A stretch of 36,385 nucleotides of DNA, taken from assembly GCA_964401685.1 (NCBI GenBank), contig CAYNZH010000022.1:1-36385 (forward strand). The letters run 5' to 3'. Below the pieces are notes generated by a model that was not told the DNA's origin, did not search any database, and saw nothing but the letters and a program-made list of their open reading frames with translations. Within the stretch, counting starts at the first letter, position 1, and the number at the start of each line of letters is the position of its first letter. This DNA is from DASRQK01 sp964401685 (lineage in GTDB: Bacteria > Bacteroidota > Bacteroidia > Sphingobacteriales > Sphingobacteriaceae). This document shows positions 14,581 to 21,759 of the stretch, piece after piece. Position numbers and translations under genes: made by a program.

Positions 14581-14607
14581 TTATCTGAAATTTTAACATT
14601 CAGATAA
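14581..14607. repeat. 9-bp perfect inverted repeat upstream of the tatA promoter
   Basis: TTATCTGAA (14581-14589) and TTCAGATAA (14599-14607) are perfect complements around a 9-nt AT-rich loop. It lies just after the envC stop and at or just above the -33 region of tatA. On the minus strand it is followed by an A-rich rather than T-rich stretch, so it is a poor terminator. Operator or mRNA 3'-end stabiliser are alternatives. Confidence 0.5.
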
Positions 14608-14610
14608 GGA

Positions 14611-15903
14611 TTACCTGGCTAGCCAGTGCTCCGGATTGGCCCTGGTAACATCCTCAGTTACTTCAAAATAGACTTCGGTAATGTTCTCCCCATCGGTGAT
14701 TGCCACCCCTAGTTGTTGTCCGGTAGTCACTTTGTCGCCTTTTTTAACGGTGAGCGATTTGAGATTTCCATACAATGTGTAGTACTTTCCATGGTTGATG
14801 AGGACTACATAACCCAAGCCTGGAAAAGGCATCGCTCGACTCACTTCGCCTGAGAATACCGCGGTGACAGGCATATCGACATGAGTACGGATGCGAATTC
14901 CGGTATTGTCCACGACGACGTCCCGTCCGAGGGTTTGGCGCCCAAAGCTAGAGGTGACGACGCCGTTCTTGACGGGCCAGGGAAGTCTTCCTTTATTGCC
15001 TTCAAATTCGGCAGACAATTTTGCCGCTTCAGGTGTGGCTGTAAGTAGTTCTGCATTGGTTTTAGGGCGAAGTTCAGGATTTTCAGCCTCGACCTCCTCT
15101 AAAGTTTTCCCAGTTCGCTGCGCTTCCAGCTTAGCAGCTGCCAAACGGGCTTCCTCTGCCTTGCGGCGCATCTCTTCCCGTTCCTGGGCAATAGCCGCAT
15201 CGATCGCCCGAGCTAAACGTGCCAGCTCTTGTTGTCGCTTCGCGATTTCATCCTGAAATTGCTTTTCCTTCTGTGTCAAGGTCTTTAAAATCCGGGATTC
15301 TTCTCCCCGCTCATTGGCGATCTCGCTTCTTTCCTGCTGCTGCTCTGCGAGCAGGGCCGCTTGTTCCCTCTTACTTGCTTCCAGCTGGGCGACCTGCAAT
15401 TCGATTTCTTTCTGAGTAGCCTGGATTTCGTCACTTTTCTTCTTTCGGGATTCGTTCAGTTGCTGCAGAAATTTAACCCGCTTAAAGGCTTGATTGAAAT
15501 CGCTTGACGCAAATATGAACATCATGACATTATATGAATTGCGATTTCTGAACGCGAAAAGGACCATTTGCTCATAATCCTCTCTGAGCTGCGTCAGCAC
15601 ACCTTCCAACTCTTTGATGGCCCTGATGTGACCATTGATTTGAGTGGTGAGAATCCTTATTTCACTATTTATGGTTGAGATTTTCTGTTCTCGTAGTTTC
15701 AGCTGCGCATTCAACGCGCTAACCTGCTGTAGGGAAAGTGATTTGTCAGTGGATGTAAGTTTAAGGCTTTCATTCAATTGGCGGATTTCCCTATCCAGAC
15801 GCTCCCGTTGCTTCTGCAATTCGGCGCTGCTCTGGCCAAACGCCGGTATTCCCCCCAACGCTGCGATCAAAAATACTATAATGGTTACCGCTCTATTTCC
15901 CAT
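14611..15903 (-). CDS. EnvC-like murein hydrolase activator (coiled coil plus degenerate M23)
   Basis: Proteins of this kind activate N-acetylmuramyl-L-alanine amidases during cell separation. The 430-aa protein has a signal peptide (1-23, cleavage near AFG-Q), a long charged coiled coil (about 25-255) and a C-terminal LytM/M23 domain (about 310-430). The zinc-ligand HxH of active M23 peptidases is replaced by TLYGNL, and the first ligand region reads SSFGRQTLGRDVVVDN. It should therefore bind and activate rather than cut. Its first 19 nt overlap the end of the DUF4292 gene, suggesting co-translation with that lipoprotein and the TPR gene upstream. Confidence 0.9.
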   Translation of the reverse strand: MGNRAVTIIVFLIAALGGIPAFGQSSAELQKQRERLDREIRQLNESLKLTSTDKSLSLQQVSALNAQLKLREQKISTINSEIRILTTQINGHIRAIKELEGVLTQLREDYEQMVLFAFRNRNSYNVMMFIFASSDFNQAFKRVKFLQQLNESRKKKSDEIQATQKEIELQVAQLEASKREQAALLAEQQQERSEIANERGEESRILKTLTQKEKQFQDEIAKRQQELARLARAIDAAIAQEREEMRRKAEEARLAAAKLEAQRTGKTLEEVEAENPELRPKTNAELLTATPEAAKLSAEFEGNKGRLPWPVKNGVVTSSFGRQTLGRDVVVDNTGIRIRTHVDMPVTAVFSGEVSRAMPFPGLGYVVLINHGKYYTLYGNLKSLTVKKGDKVTTGQQLGVAITDGENITEVYFEVTEDVTRANPEHWLAR

Positions 15904-16703
15904 GATTTATGCGAAGGTAATAGATTTTTGTAAGAATTTGGTATAGAAAACGGCAAAGAAACTTGATTTTCATATTTGATCTCCTGATACTCAAGTGTCG
16001 CCTGTACCTGGGTGGAATCTGCGCGGGACAGTACACTCCACTTTGTCGGGAAACCGGAATTACTTTTCTCAGCATATTCATATGCAGCGCTAAACACCTG
16101 ATTTTCCCTACTTTGCATATAATAAGTCAACATGCTAAAAGCTGGACTGAGTTGGACGTGGATGGAATGCTCAGGAGCTTGGGAATGCAGCACAACCCCT
16201 TTTTCGGACACTTTCTTGGACTCAAATAAGGCTACAGACAGCGGTAATTTTCCCAAAAAAAGATTTTCTAATTCCGGGTAAGATAGCTCCCAACCAGAAT
16301 AACGGCTCAATTGGGGTAGCGTCTGGCGAAAATAGGTGGATTCCAGTCGATTCATAAAATAGACACTATCCGGTGTTAGCAGAATTCTGCCTACCTCCCG
16401 GCCCAGCAATGCCGTGGCGGAAATCCAAATCCCCTGCCCCGATTGAATGCGAATCTGCAGTGTGACTTCCTGCGAGTTTTTGTCCTGCAAAGTCACAAAG
16501 CCCGTAGCCCGGATTTGGAGCGCCGAATAGGGTGCTGGTGGATCATCATCGAAAAAAGCAAGCAAATCGGCGAGCTCGGATTTCGTGATCGGCCTCTCCG
16601 TCCTGTTTTCTGGCTTCTCTAAAGTGAGATGCTTTTTAGGTTTGCAGGATGCGCACAGTAAAATTATCAGAGACAGGCTGCTAATCCACCAAAGTCCTTT
16701 CAT
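15885..16703 (-). CDS. DUF4292 lipoprotein
   Basis: A 272-aa predicted lipoprotein with signal and lipobox LLCASC (Cys20). The body (about 55-265) has the alternating short hydrophobic strands expected of an outer-membrane-associated beta fold (GIWISATALLGREVGRILLTPDSVYFMNR), matching DUF4292, a Bacteroidota family compared by some with LolA/LolB-like lipoprotein carriers. That comparison is fold-level and unproven. It overlaps the TPR gene by 23 nt upstream and envC by 19 nt downstream, an order repeated in many Bacteroidota, which suggests a shared role in envelope assembly. Confidence 0.85.
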   Translation of the reverse strand: MKGLWWISSLSLIILLCASCKPKKHLTLEKPENRTERPITKSELADLLAFFDDDPPAPYSALQIRATGFVTLQDKNSQEVTLQIRIQSGQGIWISATALLGREVGRILLTPDSVYFMNRLESTYFRQTLPQLSRYSGWELSYPELENLFLGKLPLSVALFESKKVSEKGVVLHSQAPEHSIHVQLSPAFSMLTYYMQSRENQVFSAAYEYAEKSNSGFPTKWSVLSRADSTQVQATLEYQEIKYENQVSLPFSIPNSYKNLLPSHKSWEIER

Positions 16704-18012
16704 TGATCTTCCTTTCTAAAATAGGGAGGCGGTCATCGGAAGGATCCAAAGCAGATCTGGACTTCTTCCATTGAGTAACAGCCTGCCTCAATTGGCCGTT
16801 CATATATAAGATATCGCCGTAGTGTTCTAGCAATACTGCGGATCGACCAGTATCATTCTTCAGCGCCCTTCGTATCCACGTTAGTGCTTGATCATACTTT
16901 CCTTGTTTGAAAAGCACCCACGCATAGGTATCTTCATAGGTGGAAGTGTTCGGCGACAGCGCTACGACTCGTGATGCCATTTTTTCGGCTTTCTCAAGCT
17001 CCTCGTCCCTTTCAGCCAAAAAATAAGCATAGTTGTTCAGAGCTCCGAGATTATCTGGGTCCAANNNNNNNNNNNNNNNNNNNNNNNNNNNNNNNNNNNN
17101 NNNNNNNNNNNNNNNNNNNNNNNNNNNNNNNNNNNNNNNNNNNNNNNNNNNNNNNNNNNNNNNNGAAACGAGCGTATATAAAATACTTACTTTACGTTCG
17201 TATTCCAAGGCAGGACTCGAATAGGCCTTCTTCAAGGCATCCATAACCGCGCGATGCTGCTTACGCTGCAAAAATATGTCGACTTTGGCCAGCTGAACAA
17301 AGGGGTTCTCCGGTTGCTTAGCTTCAAATTGCTCGAGCAATTGCAAAGCCTCTGCCTGACGCTTGTCCCGCCTATATATATCGCTCAGAAAAATATGCGC
17401 ACCCGGATTTTCCGGATTTGTCGCAATCCATTCCTGGAGTACCTCTATCGCTTTATCCTTTTGTTCAGTTTCCAAATATTGCTCAGCAAGCGCAGATGCC
17501 AATGCTTCAGAAGCGCCGAATCGCTCGCGTATAGAAGCGTACTCTTCAAGCGCTTCATCTGGTCTGTCCAAGTAAAACAGTGCAAATGCTCTGTCAAAAT
17601 AATATTTTTCTTCCTCTGGCTTTAGGCGAATAAGCTCATCCAGTGCATCTAAAGAGGTCTGGGCGTCACCTTGATGCTGGTTTAGCTGAAGCCAAATATC
17701 CCAATACCTGGCTTCGTCTTTTTCATAGGAAAGCGCTTGTTCCAATGATGAGTGGGCAAAGTTTAAGTCGCCGGCTTCTATAGCAATCATTGCGATTTCG
17801 AAATACGCCTCGTGGTTTCCAGGTTGCTGCTGAATCAATAATTCAAGTAGTTGAAAGGATTCTTCGATATTTCCAGCGTTTTTGAGGGCAGCAGCCTGTG
17901 CGAGTTGCTGTCGGGAATACGCAGTGCTGTCAACCTCCTGGGCGGACAAAGGTAAGCCGCAGACAAGCAGTATCAGCCCGGCCATCAGCGATTTAAATTT
18001 TTTACACATCAT
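16681..18012 (-). CDS. Exported TPR-repeat protein, interrupted by a sequence gap
   Basis: A signal peptide (MCKKFKSLMAGLILLVCGLPLSAQ) is followed by many tetratricopeptide repeats (for example PGNHEAYFEIAMIAIEAGDLNFA and PENPGAHIFLSDIYRRDKRQAEALQLL), which usually form a protein-binding solenoid. A 100-N gap (17065-17164) removes an unknown part. Both flanks are in the same frame as printed, and no overlap joins them, so this gap is real. Start codons at 18012 and 18009 are adjacent, and 18024 is also possible. First gene of a TPR-DUF4292-envC operon with overlapping genes. The partner bound by the repeats is unknown. Confidence 0.85.
   Translation of the reverse strand: MMCKKFKSLMAGLILLVCGLPLSAQEVDSTAYSRQQLAQAAALKNAGNIEESFQLLELLIQQQPGNHEAYFEIAMIAIEAGDLNFAHSSLEQALSYEKDEARYWDIWLQLNQHQGDAQTSLDALDELIRLKPEEEKYYFDRAFALFYLDRPDEALEEYASIRERFGASEALASALAEQYLETEQKDKAIEVLQEWIATNPENPGAHIFLSDIYRRDKRQAEALQLLEQFEAKQPENPFVQLAKVDIFLQRKQHRAVMDALKKAYSSPALEYERKVSILYTLVXXXXXXXXXXXXXXXXXXXXXXXXXXXXXXXXXXLDPDNLGALNNYAYFLAERDEELEKAEKMASRVVALSPNTSTYEDTYAWVLFKQGKYDQALTWIRRALKNDTGRSAVLLEHYGDILYMNGQLRQAVTQWKKSRSALDPSDDRLPILERKINERTLVD
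17065..17164. other. Scaffold gap of 100 N inside the TPR gene
   Basis: One hundred N of nominal length. The flanks (ending TGGGTCCAA and beginning GAAACGAGCG) share no overlap, so sequence is truly missing and the true length is unknown. Confidence 0.95.
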
Positions 18013-18083
18013 TTTGATTATCATTCTCTCCTACTTTGGTGACAATTTCCATGCCTTTACGCAGCTCAATATAGAAATAAATA

Positions 18084-18091
18084 CAAAGATA
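18084..18091 (-). promoter_or_regulatory. -7 promoter element of the TPR-DUF4292-envC operon
   Basis: TATCTTTG on the minus strand, exact TAnnTTTG match, about 70 nt before the TPR gene start. It is divergent from the rplM promoter 43 bp away. Confidence 0.5.
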
Positions 18092-18111
18092 TAAAATTGA
18101 TTAGATGGTCT

Positions 18112-18142
18112 TTGATAAATAAAAGTATTTGTTGTACCTTTG
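18112..18142 (+). promoter_or_regulatory. Promoter of the rplM-rpsI-rpsB operon
   Basis: A -33 TTG (18112-18114), 20-bp spacer and TACCTTTG (18135-18142), an exact -7 match. The roughly 50-nt leader carries a short hairpin, CCCTT/AAGGG (18147-18162), which could be part of ribosomal-protein autoregulation, but it is too small to be sure. Confidence 0.65.
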
Positions 18143-18199
18143 CAGTCCCTTATATTAAAGGGTCATAATATATTAGTTTATTTAAACAAATCAAAGCAA

Positions 18200-18643
18200 G
18201 TGAATACGTTAAGTTACAAAACTGTCTCTGCCAACAAAAACACCGTCAACAAAGAATGGATCGTTGTTGATGCTGAAGGCGAGATCCTGGGGCGCTTGAC
18301 TTCTGAAATTGCTAAACGCATCAGAGGAAAACACAAGCCATCGTTCACCCCACACGTAGACTGTGGCGATAATGTGATCGTTATCAATGCAGACAAAATT
18401 AGGTTAACTGGCAACAAATTGGGAGACAAAGTGTACGTTAGATACACTGGATATCCAGGTGGCCAGCGTTTTATTACTCCAAAAGAATTGATGGAGAAGC
18501 ACCCGGAGCGCGTCATTGAGAAAGCCGTGCGTGGTATGCTTCCTAAAAACCGTTTGGGGCGGGCGCTATTTAATAACCTCTACGTTTATGCTGGGAACGA
18601 ACACCCACATGCAGCGCAAAATCCACAAACCGTTAAATTCTAA
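18200..18643 (+). CDS. rplM: 50S ribosomal protein L13
   Basis: An early-assembly protein of the large subunit. With the GTG start at 18200 the product is 147 aa, reading MNTLSYKTVSANKNTVNKEW, which is where Bacteroidota L13 proteins begin. A longer frame from 18140 would start inside the promoter. Core motifs include VVDAEGEILGRLTSEIAKRI, GKHKPSFTPHVDCGDNVIV and AVRGMLPKNRLGR. The usual L13-S9 pair follows, with rpsI 11 nt downstream. Confidence 0.96.
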   Translation: MNTLSYKTVSANKNTVNKEWIVVDAEGEILGRLTSEIAKRIRGKHKPSFTPHVDCGDNVIVINADKIRLTGNKLGDKVYVRYTGYPGGQRFITPKELMEKHPERVIEKAVRGMLPKNRLGRALFNNLYVYAGNEHPHAAQNPQTVKF

Positions 18644-18654
18644 GGAGAGTATTT

Positions 18655-19041
18655 ATGTCAACAACGAACACTTCAGGAAGAAGAAAAACAGCTGTCGCCC
18701 GCATTTATTTGACTGCAGGTGAGGGCAACATTATTGTCAACGGGAAGGATTATAAAGAATACTTTCCAACATTGCCATTGCAATACATTGTCACCCAAAG
18801 TACAGAGGTTGCTGGTGTTATGGGCAACTTTGATATTAAGGTTAACGTAGCAGGTGGTGGAGTAAAAGGTCAGGCAGAGGCGATTCGCTTAGCGATCTCT
18901 AAAGCATTGATCGAGCTCGACCCGGAAGTAAAGTCGGCTTTACGTGCAAAAGGATTGGTTACCCGTGATGACCGTATGGTTGAGCGTAAGAAACCAGGCC
19001 GTGCGAAAGCCCGTAAGAAATTTCAATTCAGTAAACGTTAA
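18655..19041 (+). CDS. rpsI: 30S ribosomal protein S9
   Basis: Small-subunit protein whose C-terminal tail reaches the P-site tRNA. The 128-aa product has the S9 signature GRRKTAVARIYLTAGEGNIIVNG split across its start, and the conserved C terminus KARKKFQFSKR ending in Lys-Arg. A GGAG-type ribosome binding site (AAGGAGAG) precedes the ATG, as for other ribosomal genes here. It lies between rplM and rpsB. Confidence 0.97.
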   Translation: MSTTNTSGRRKTAVARIYLTAGEGNIIVNGKDYKEYFPTLPLQYIVTQSTEVAGVMGNFDIKVNVAGGGVKGQAEAIRLAISKALIELDPEVKSALRAKGLVTRDDRMVERKKPGRAKARKKFQFSKR

Positions 19042-19059
19042 TCTTTGGAGGACCATAAC

Positions 19060-19944
19060 ATGGCAAGAACAACATATCAAGATTTATTGGATGCAGGTGT
19101 ACACTTTGGTCACCTTACCCGCAAATGGGATCCGAAAATGGCTAAGTACATTTTCATGGAGCGCAATGGCATCCACATTATAGACTTAAACAAGACCCTT
19201 TCCAAACTAGAAGAGGCTGCATCTGCAATCAAGCAGATTGTCAAATCCGGACGCAAGGTTTTGTTTGTTGCAACAAAAAAACAAGCTAAGGACATCGTTG
19301 CCGAATATGCAAAAGAAGTAAACATGCCCTATGTCACTGAGAGATGGCTGGGTGGAATGCTTACCAACTTTGCAACTGTCAGAAAGTCGATCAAAAAGAT
19401 GTCAAATATTGACAAGATGACTAAAGATGGTACGTATGACGTATTGTCCAAAAAGGAAAAATTGATGATTCAGCGCGAGCGGATTAAACTGGAAAGCCTT
19501 TTAGGCGGTATTGCGGATCTAAACCGTTTGCCAGCGGCAATCTTCATCATTGATGTTAAGAAAGAGCATATTGCGGTGAGCGAGTCGTTGAAATTGAGCA
19601 TTCCTACTTTCGGGATGGTCGATACCAACTCTGACCCCTCTCCTATCGATTTCCCTATCCCTTCAAACGATGATGCGACGAAATCGATCAATTTGATTTG
19701 CTCCATCATCACCAAGGCCATCAAAGAAGGTCTGGACGAGCGCAAGCGCGAGAAGGAAGACGAGGCTGAGAAAGAAGCAGCCGCAGCAAAAGCGCGGATT
19801 GACAGTGGCCAAGGCGACGAGGACACGTCCGCAGCAAGTGGTGCTGGGGAAGCAGCCGAAGCTGCTCCCGGTGGCAAACGCCCACGCAAATCAAAAGCAG
19901 AAGAAGTTTCGGCAACAACCGATTCCTCAACTAGCGGAGAATAA
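19060..19944 (+). CDS. rpsB: 30S ribosomal protein S2
   Basis: Late-assembly small-subunit protein. The 294-aa product starts MARTTYQDLLDAGVHFGHLTRKW and holds GMVDTNSDPSPIDFPIPSNDDATKSI. A good Shine-Dalgarno GGAGG (19047-19051) fixes the ATG at 19060. An in-frame codon 15 nt earlier is not needed. Compared with E. coli S2 (about 240 aa) it has a low-complexity Ala/Glu/Lys-rich tail of some 65 residues (from about 228), an extension also found in other Bacteroidota. It is followed by a terminator-like structure and then tsf. Confidence 0.96.
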   Translation: MARTTYQDLLDAGVHFGHLTRKWDPKMAKYIFMERNGIHIIDLNKTLSKLEEAASAIKQIVKSGRKVLFVATKKQAKDIVAEYAKEVNMPYVTERWLGGMLTNFATVRKSIKKMSNIDKMTKDGTYDVLSKKEKLMIQRERIKLESLLGGIADLNRLPAAIFIIDVKKEHIAVSESLKLSIPTFGMVDTNSDPSPIDFPIPSNDDATKSINLICSIITKAIKEGLDERKREKEDEAEKEAAAAKARIDSGQGDEDTSAASGAGEAAEAAPGGKRPRKSKAEEVSATTDSSTSGE

Positions 19945-19952
19945 ATTTATTG

Positions 19953-20015
19953 AAGCCGGATAGTTTTAGGAGGTTTCGGAATTTTTCCGCAATCTCTGAA
20001 ATTATCCGGTTTTTT
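19953..20015 (+). terminator. Terminator-like branched hairpin between rpsB and tsf
   Basis: An outer stem AAGCCGGATA (19953-19962) with TATCCGGTTT closes a 40-nt interior that itself holds the hairpin CGGAA/TTCCG around TTT. The 3' arm runs into six T (20010-20015). It resembles an intrinsic terminator with a large structured loop and may set the ratio of S2 to EF-Ts by partial termination. That role is inference. Confidence 0.6.
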
Positions 20016-20066
20016 CAATTCAAAATTTAGCAGGAATAAATCATTAATATAAATAAAAGAACGAAA

Positions 20067-20906
20067 ATGTCTAGTGTACAAATATCTGCGTCAGATGTAA
20101 ATAAACTGCGTCAAGCTACGGGAGCTGGCATGATGGATTGCAAAAAAGCATTGGTTGAAGCTAATGGAGATTTTGAAGCCGCAATTGACTACCTGAGAAA
20201 AAAAGGAGCGAAAGTTGCTGCAGGACGTCAGGATCGTGAGTCAAACGAAGGTGTAGTCATTGCAAAAACTACAGAAGACAATAAAAAAGGTGTCATCGTT
20301 GAGCTCAACTGTGAAACAGATTTCGTGGCGAAAAACGCTGACTTTGTGGCGTTCGGCGAGTCGATCGCAGACGTAGCCATCAGTCAGAACCCAGCCAATC
20401 TTGACGAATTGCTTCAGCTGGAAATTGACGGCACGAAGATTTCTGATCTTCTTTTGGATCAAACAGGGAAAATTGGCGAAAAAATCACCGTTTCTACCTA
20501 TGAAATCCTAACTGGAGATAAGATTGTGGGTTACATTCATGGGAATTATCGCCTTGGAGTGCTTGTTGCCTTGAATCAGGACGGAGAAGGTGTAGAAGAA
20601 GCCGGTAGAGACGTTGCGATGCAGATTGCTGCAATGAACCCGATCGCTGTCGATAAAGACGGTGTGAGCAGCGAAACAATCGAGAAAGAGCTTGAAATTG
20701 CGAAAGAGCAAATCCGTGCCGAAGGAAAACCTGAGGAAATGGTTGAGAAAATCGCAAGTGGAAAATTGAACAAATTCTACAAGGACAACACGTTGTTGAA
20801 CCAGGAGTTTGTCAAAGACTCTTCGAAAAACATCGCTCAGTTTTTGGGCAGTGTTTCCAAAGATTTGACTGTGACTGCATTCAAACGCGTGCAGTTGGGC
20901 GCATAA
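20067..20906 (+). CDS. tsf: Elongation factor Ts
   Basis: Guanine-nucleotide exchange factor for EF-Tu. The 279-aa product has the N-terminal UBA-like domain (ASDVNKLRQATGAGMMDCKKALVEANGDFEAAIDYLRKKG) and the core motif VELNCETDFVAKNADFV. Length is typical. It follows rpsB as in most bacteria, after a 122-nt spacer with a terminator-like hairpin, and is closed by a strong terminator at 20931. Confidence 0.97.
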   Translation: MSSVQISASDVNKLRQATGAGMMDCKKALVEANGDFEAAIDYLRKKGAKVAAGRQDRESNEGVVIAKTTEDNKKGVIVELNCETDFVAKNADFVAFGESIADVAISQNPANLDELLQLEIDGTKISDLLLDQTGKIGEKITVSTYEILTGDKIVGYIHGNYRLGVLVALNQDGEGVEEAGRDVAMQIAAMNPIAVDKDGVSSETIEKELEIAKEQIRAEGKPEEMVEKIASGKLNKFYKDNTLLNQEFVKDSSKNIAQFLGSVSKDLTVTAFKRVQLGA

Positions 20907-20930
20907 TACAGCGCTTCAATCTAGTTAAGG

Positions 20931-20999
20931 ATCCCTTTCCAGCATTCGTTCATCCCATAGGGTTTGTTCGGTGCCAGAAAGGGATTTTTGTTTTTTTTT
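20931..20999 (+). terminator. Intrinsic terminator of the ribosomal/tsf operon
   Basis: ATCCCTTTC (20931-20939) pairs with GAAAGGGAT (20977-20985) across a 37-nt loop and is followed by TTTTG and a further nine T. It lies 24 nt after the tsf stop. Confidence 0.75.
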
Positions 21000-21101
21000 A
21001 TGGATATGACCACAAAAACTGATAATTATTATGACTTTTTATGGGTATAACCCGAAAAACTTTCAATAGCGATGTCAATACGCGGTTGTTGGGTGGTGCA
21101 C

Positions 21102-21145
21102 AAAAAAAACGGGAGAATAGATTGTAGAAATCGCTTCTCCCGTTT
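21102..21145 (-). terminator. Intrinsic terminator of the tRNA-Met gene
   Basis: A perfect 11-bp stem (AAACGGGAGAA, 21107-21117, with TTCTCCCGTTT, 21135-21145) and, on the minus strand, a run of T (complement of 21102-21109). It begins 2 nt after the tRNA 3' end. Confidence 0.85.
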
Positions 21146-21147
21146 AG

Positions 21148-21221
21148 TAGCGGAGACGGGAGTTGAACCCGTGACCTCAGGGTTATGAATCCTGCGCTCT
21201 AACCATCTGAGCTACCCCGCC
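21148..21221 (-). tRNA. tRNA-Met (anticodon CAT), elongator type
   Basis: A 74-nt cloverleaf can be drawn on the minus strand: acceptor GGCGGGG with CTCCGCT (two G-U pairs), D-arm GCTC/GAGC, anticodon loop TTCATAA, T-arm ACGGG/CCCGT with loop TTCAACT, and discriminator A. CCA is not encoded. The anticodon stem has an A-C mismatch next to the loop. The G1-U72 pair argues against initiator tRNA (which has a mispaired C1-A72), and the acceptor does not look like the tRNA-Ile that is modified to read ATA, though the last point is less certain. Confidence 0.9.
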
Positions 21222-21233
21222 AAAAATTGTTTG

Positions 21234-21241
21234 CAAATATA
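21234..21241 (-). promoter_or_regulatory. -7 promoter element of the tRNA-Met gene
   Basis: TATATTTG on the minus strand, exact TAnnTTTG match, 12 nt before the mature tRNA 5' end. Confidence 0.55.
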
Positions 21242-21285
21242 GTTTATTTTTCCTTTCTTTAAAAAAATAAGTACACCTATGTGCG

Positions 21286-21293
21286 TACTTTTG
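21286..21293 (+). promoter_or_regulatory. -7 promoter element of the START-like gene
   Basis: TACTTTTG, exact TAnnTTTG match, 36 nt before the ATG at 21330. It shows that the longer frame from 21279 cannot be the translated one. Confidence 0.5.
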
Positions 21294-21329
21294 GCTAAGT
21301 TCGTGTGTTTCATTAGATTTAGTTTTACT

Positions 21330-21722
21330 ATGATGCCTGAAAAAATGACAGAAAAAACAAAATTCCACCTAGAATATGAAATAAAGTCGTCTCCACGTAT
21401 TCTATATCCCTTCCTTGTGGAGCCGAGTGCGCTCTCACAATGGTTTGCAAACGACGTGACCTACAAGGAGAGCTACTATGATTTTACCTGGGATGACGAG
21501 GTCCGGACGGCCAAATTGGTAGCATCGCGCGAAAACAAATATGTAAAATACAAATGGGTGGACGACGAAGAGAGCTTTTTCGAGATGGAGATTGTGACGG
21601 ATGAGCTCACCAATGATGTAGCCTTGTCTATTACAGATGTCACGTCAGACGACAATCTTCAAATCAGAAAAATGATTTGGGACAATCAAATCGAAACCCT
21701 TCAACAGGTAATTGGTGCTTAA
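21330..21722 (+). CDS. START-like (AHSA1-type) domain protein
   Basis: A cytoplasmic protein of 130 aa with a single SRPBCC/START-like fold, seen as FHLEYEIKSSPRILYPFLVEPSALSQWFA, then VKYKWVDDEESFFEMEI and a C-terminal helix (IWDNQIETLQQVIG). The fold binds hydrophobic ligands or client proteins. The ligand is unknown. Three in-frame ATG codons (21330, 21333, 21345) follow the promoter; the third, giving MTEKTKFHLEY, matches family starts best, so the true N terminus may be 5 residues shorter. It lies upstream of the LptF/LptG-family gene, which has its own promoter. Confidence 0.85.
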   Translation: MMPEKMTEKTKFHLEYEIKSSPRILYPFLVEPSALSQWFANDVTYKESYYDFTWDDEVRTAKLVASRENKYVKYKWVDDEESFFEMEIVTDELTNDVALSITDVTSDDNLQIRKMIWDNQIETLQQVIGA

Positions 21723-21729
21723 AATTTCG

Positions 21730-21737
21730 TAACTTTG
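21730..21737 (+). promoter_or_regulatory. -7 promoter element of the LptF/LptG gene
   Basis: TAACTTTG, exact TAnnTTTG match. A 6-codon frame (ATG at 21739, TGA at 21757-21759) starts 1 nt after it and abuts the permease ATG. Confidence 0.5.
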
Positions 21738-21759
21738 TATGAGTTCGCAGGTGGATTGA

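Noticed and set aside
21148..21221. The CAT-anticodon tRNA as initiator tRNA or as the tRNA-Ile that reads ATA.
   Set aside because: Position 1-72 is a G-U pair rather than the mismatched C-A of initiator tRNA, and the acceptor sequence fits elongator Met better. The Ile alternative is less firmly excluded.
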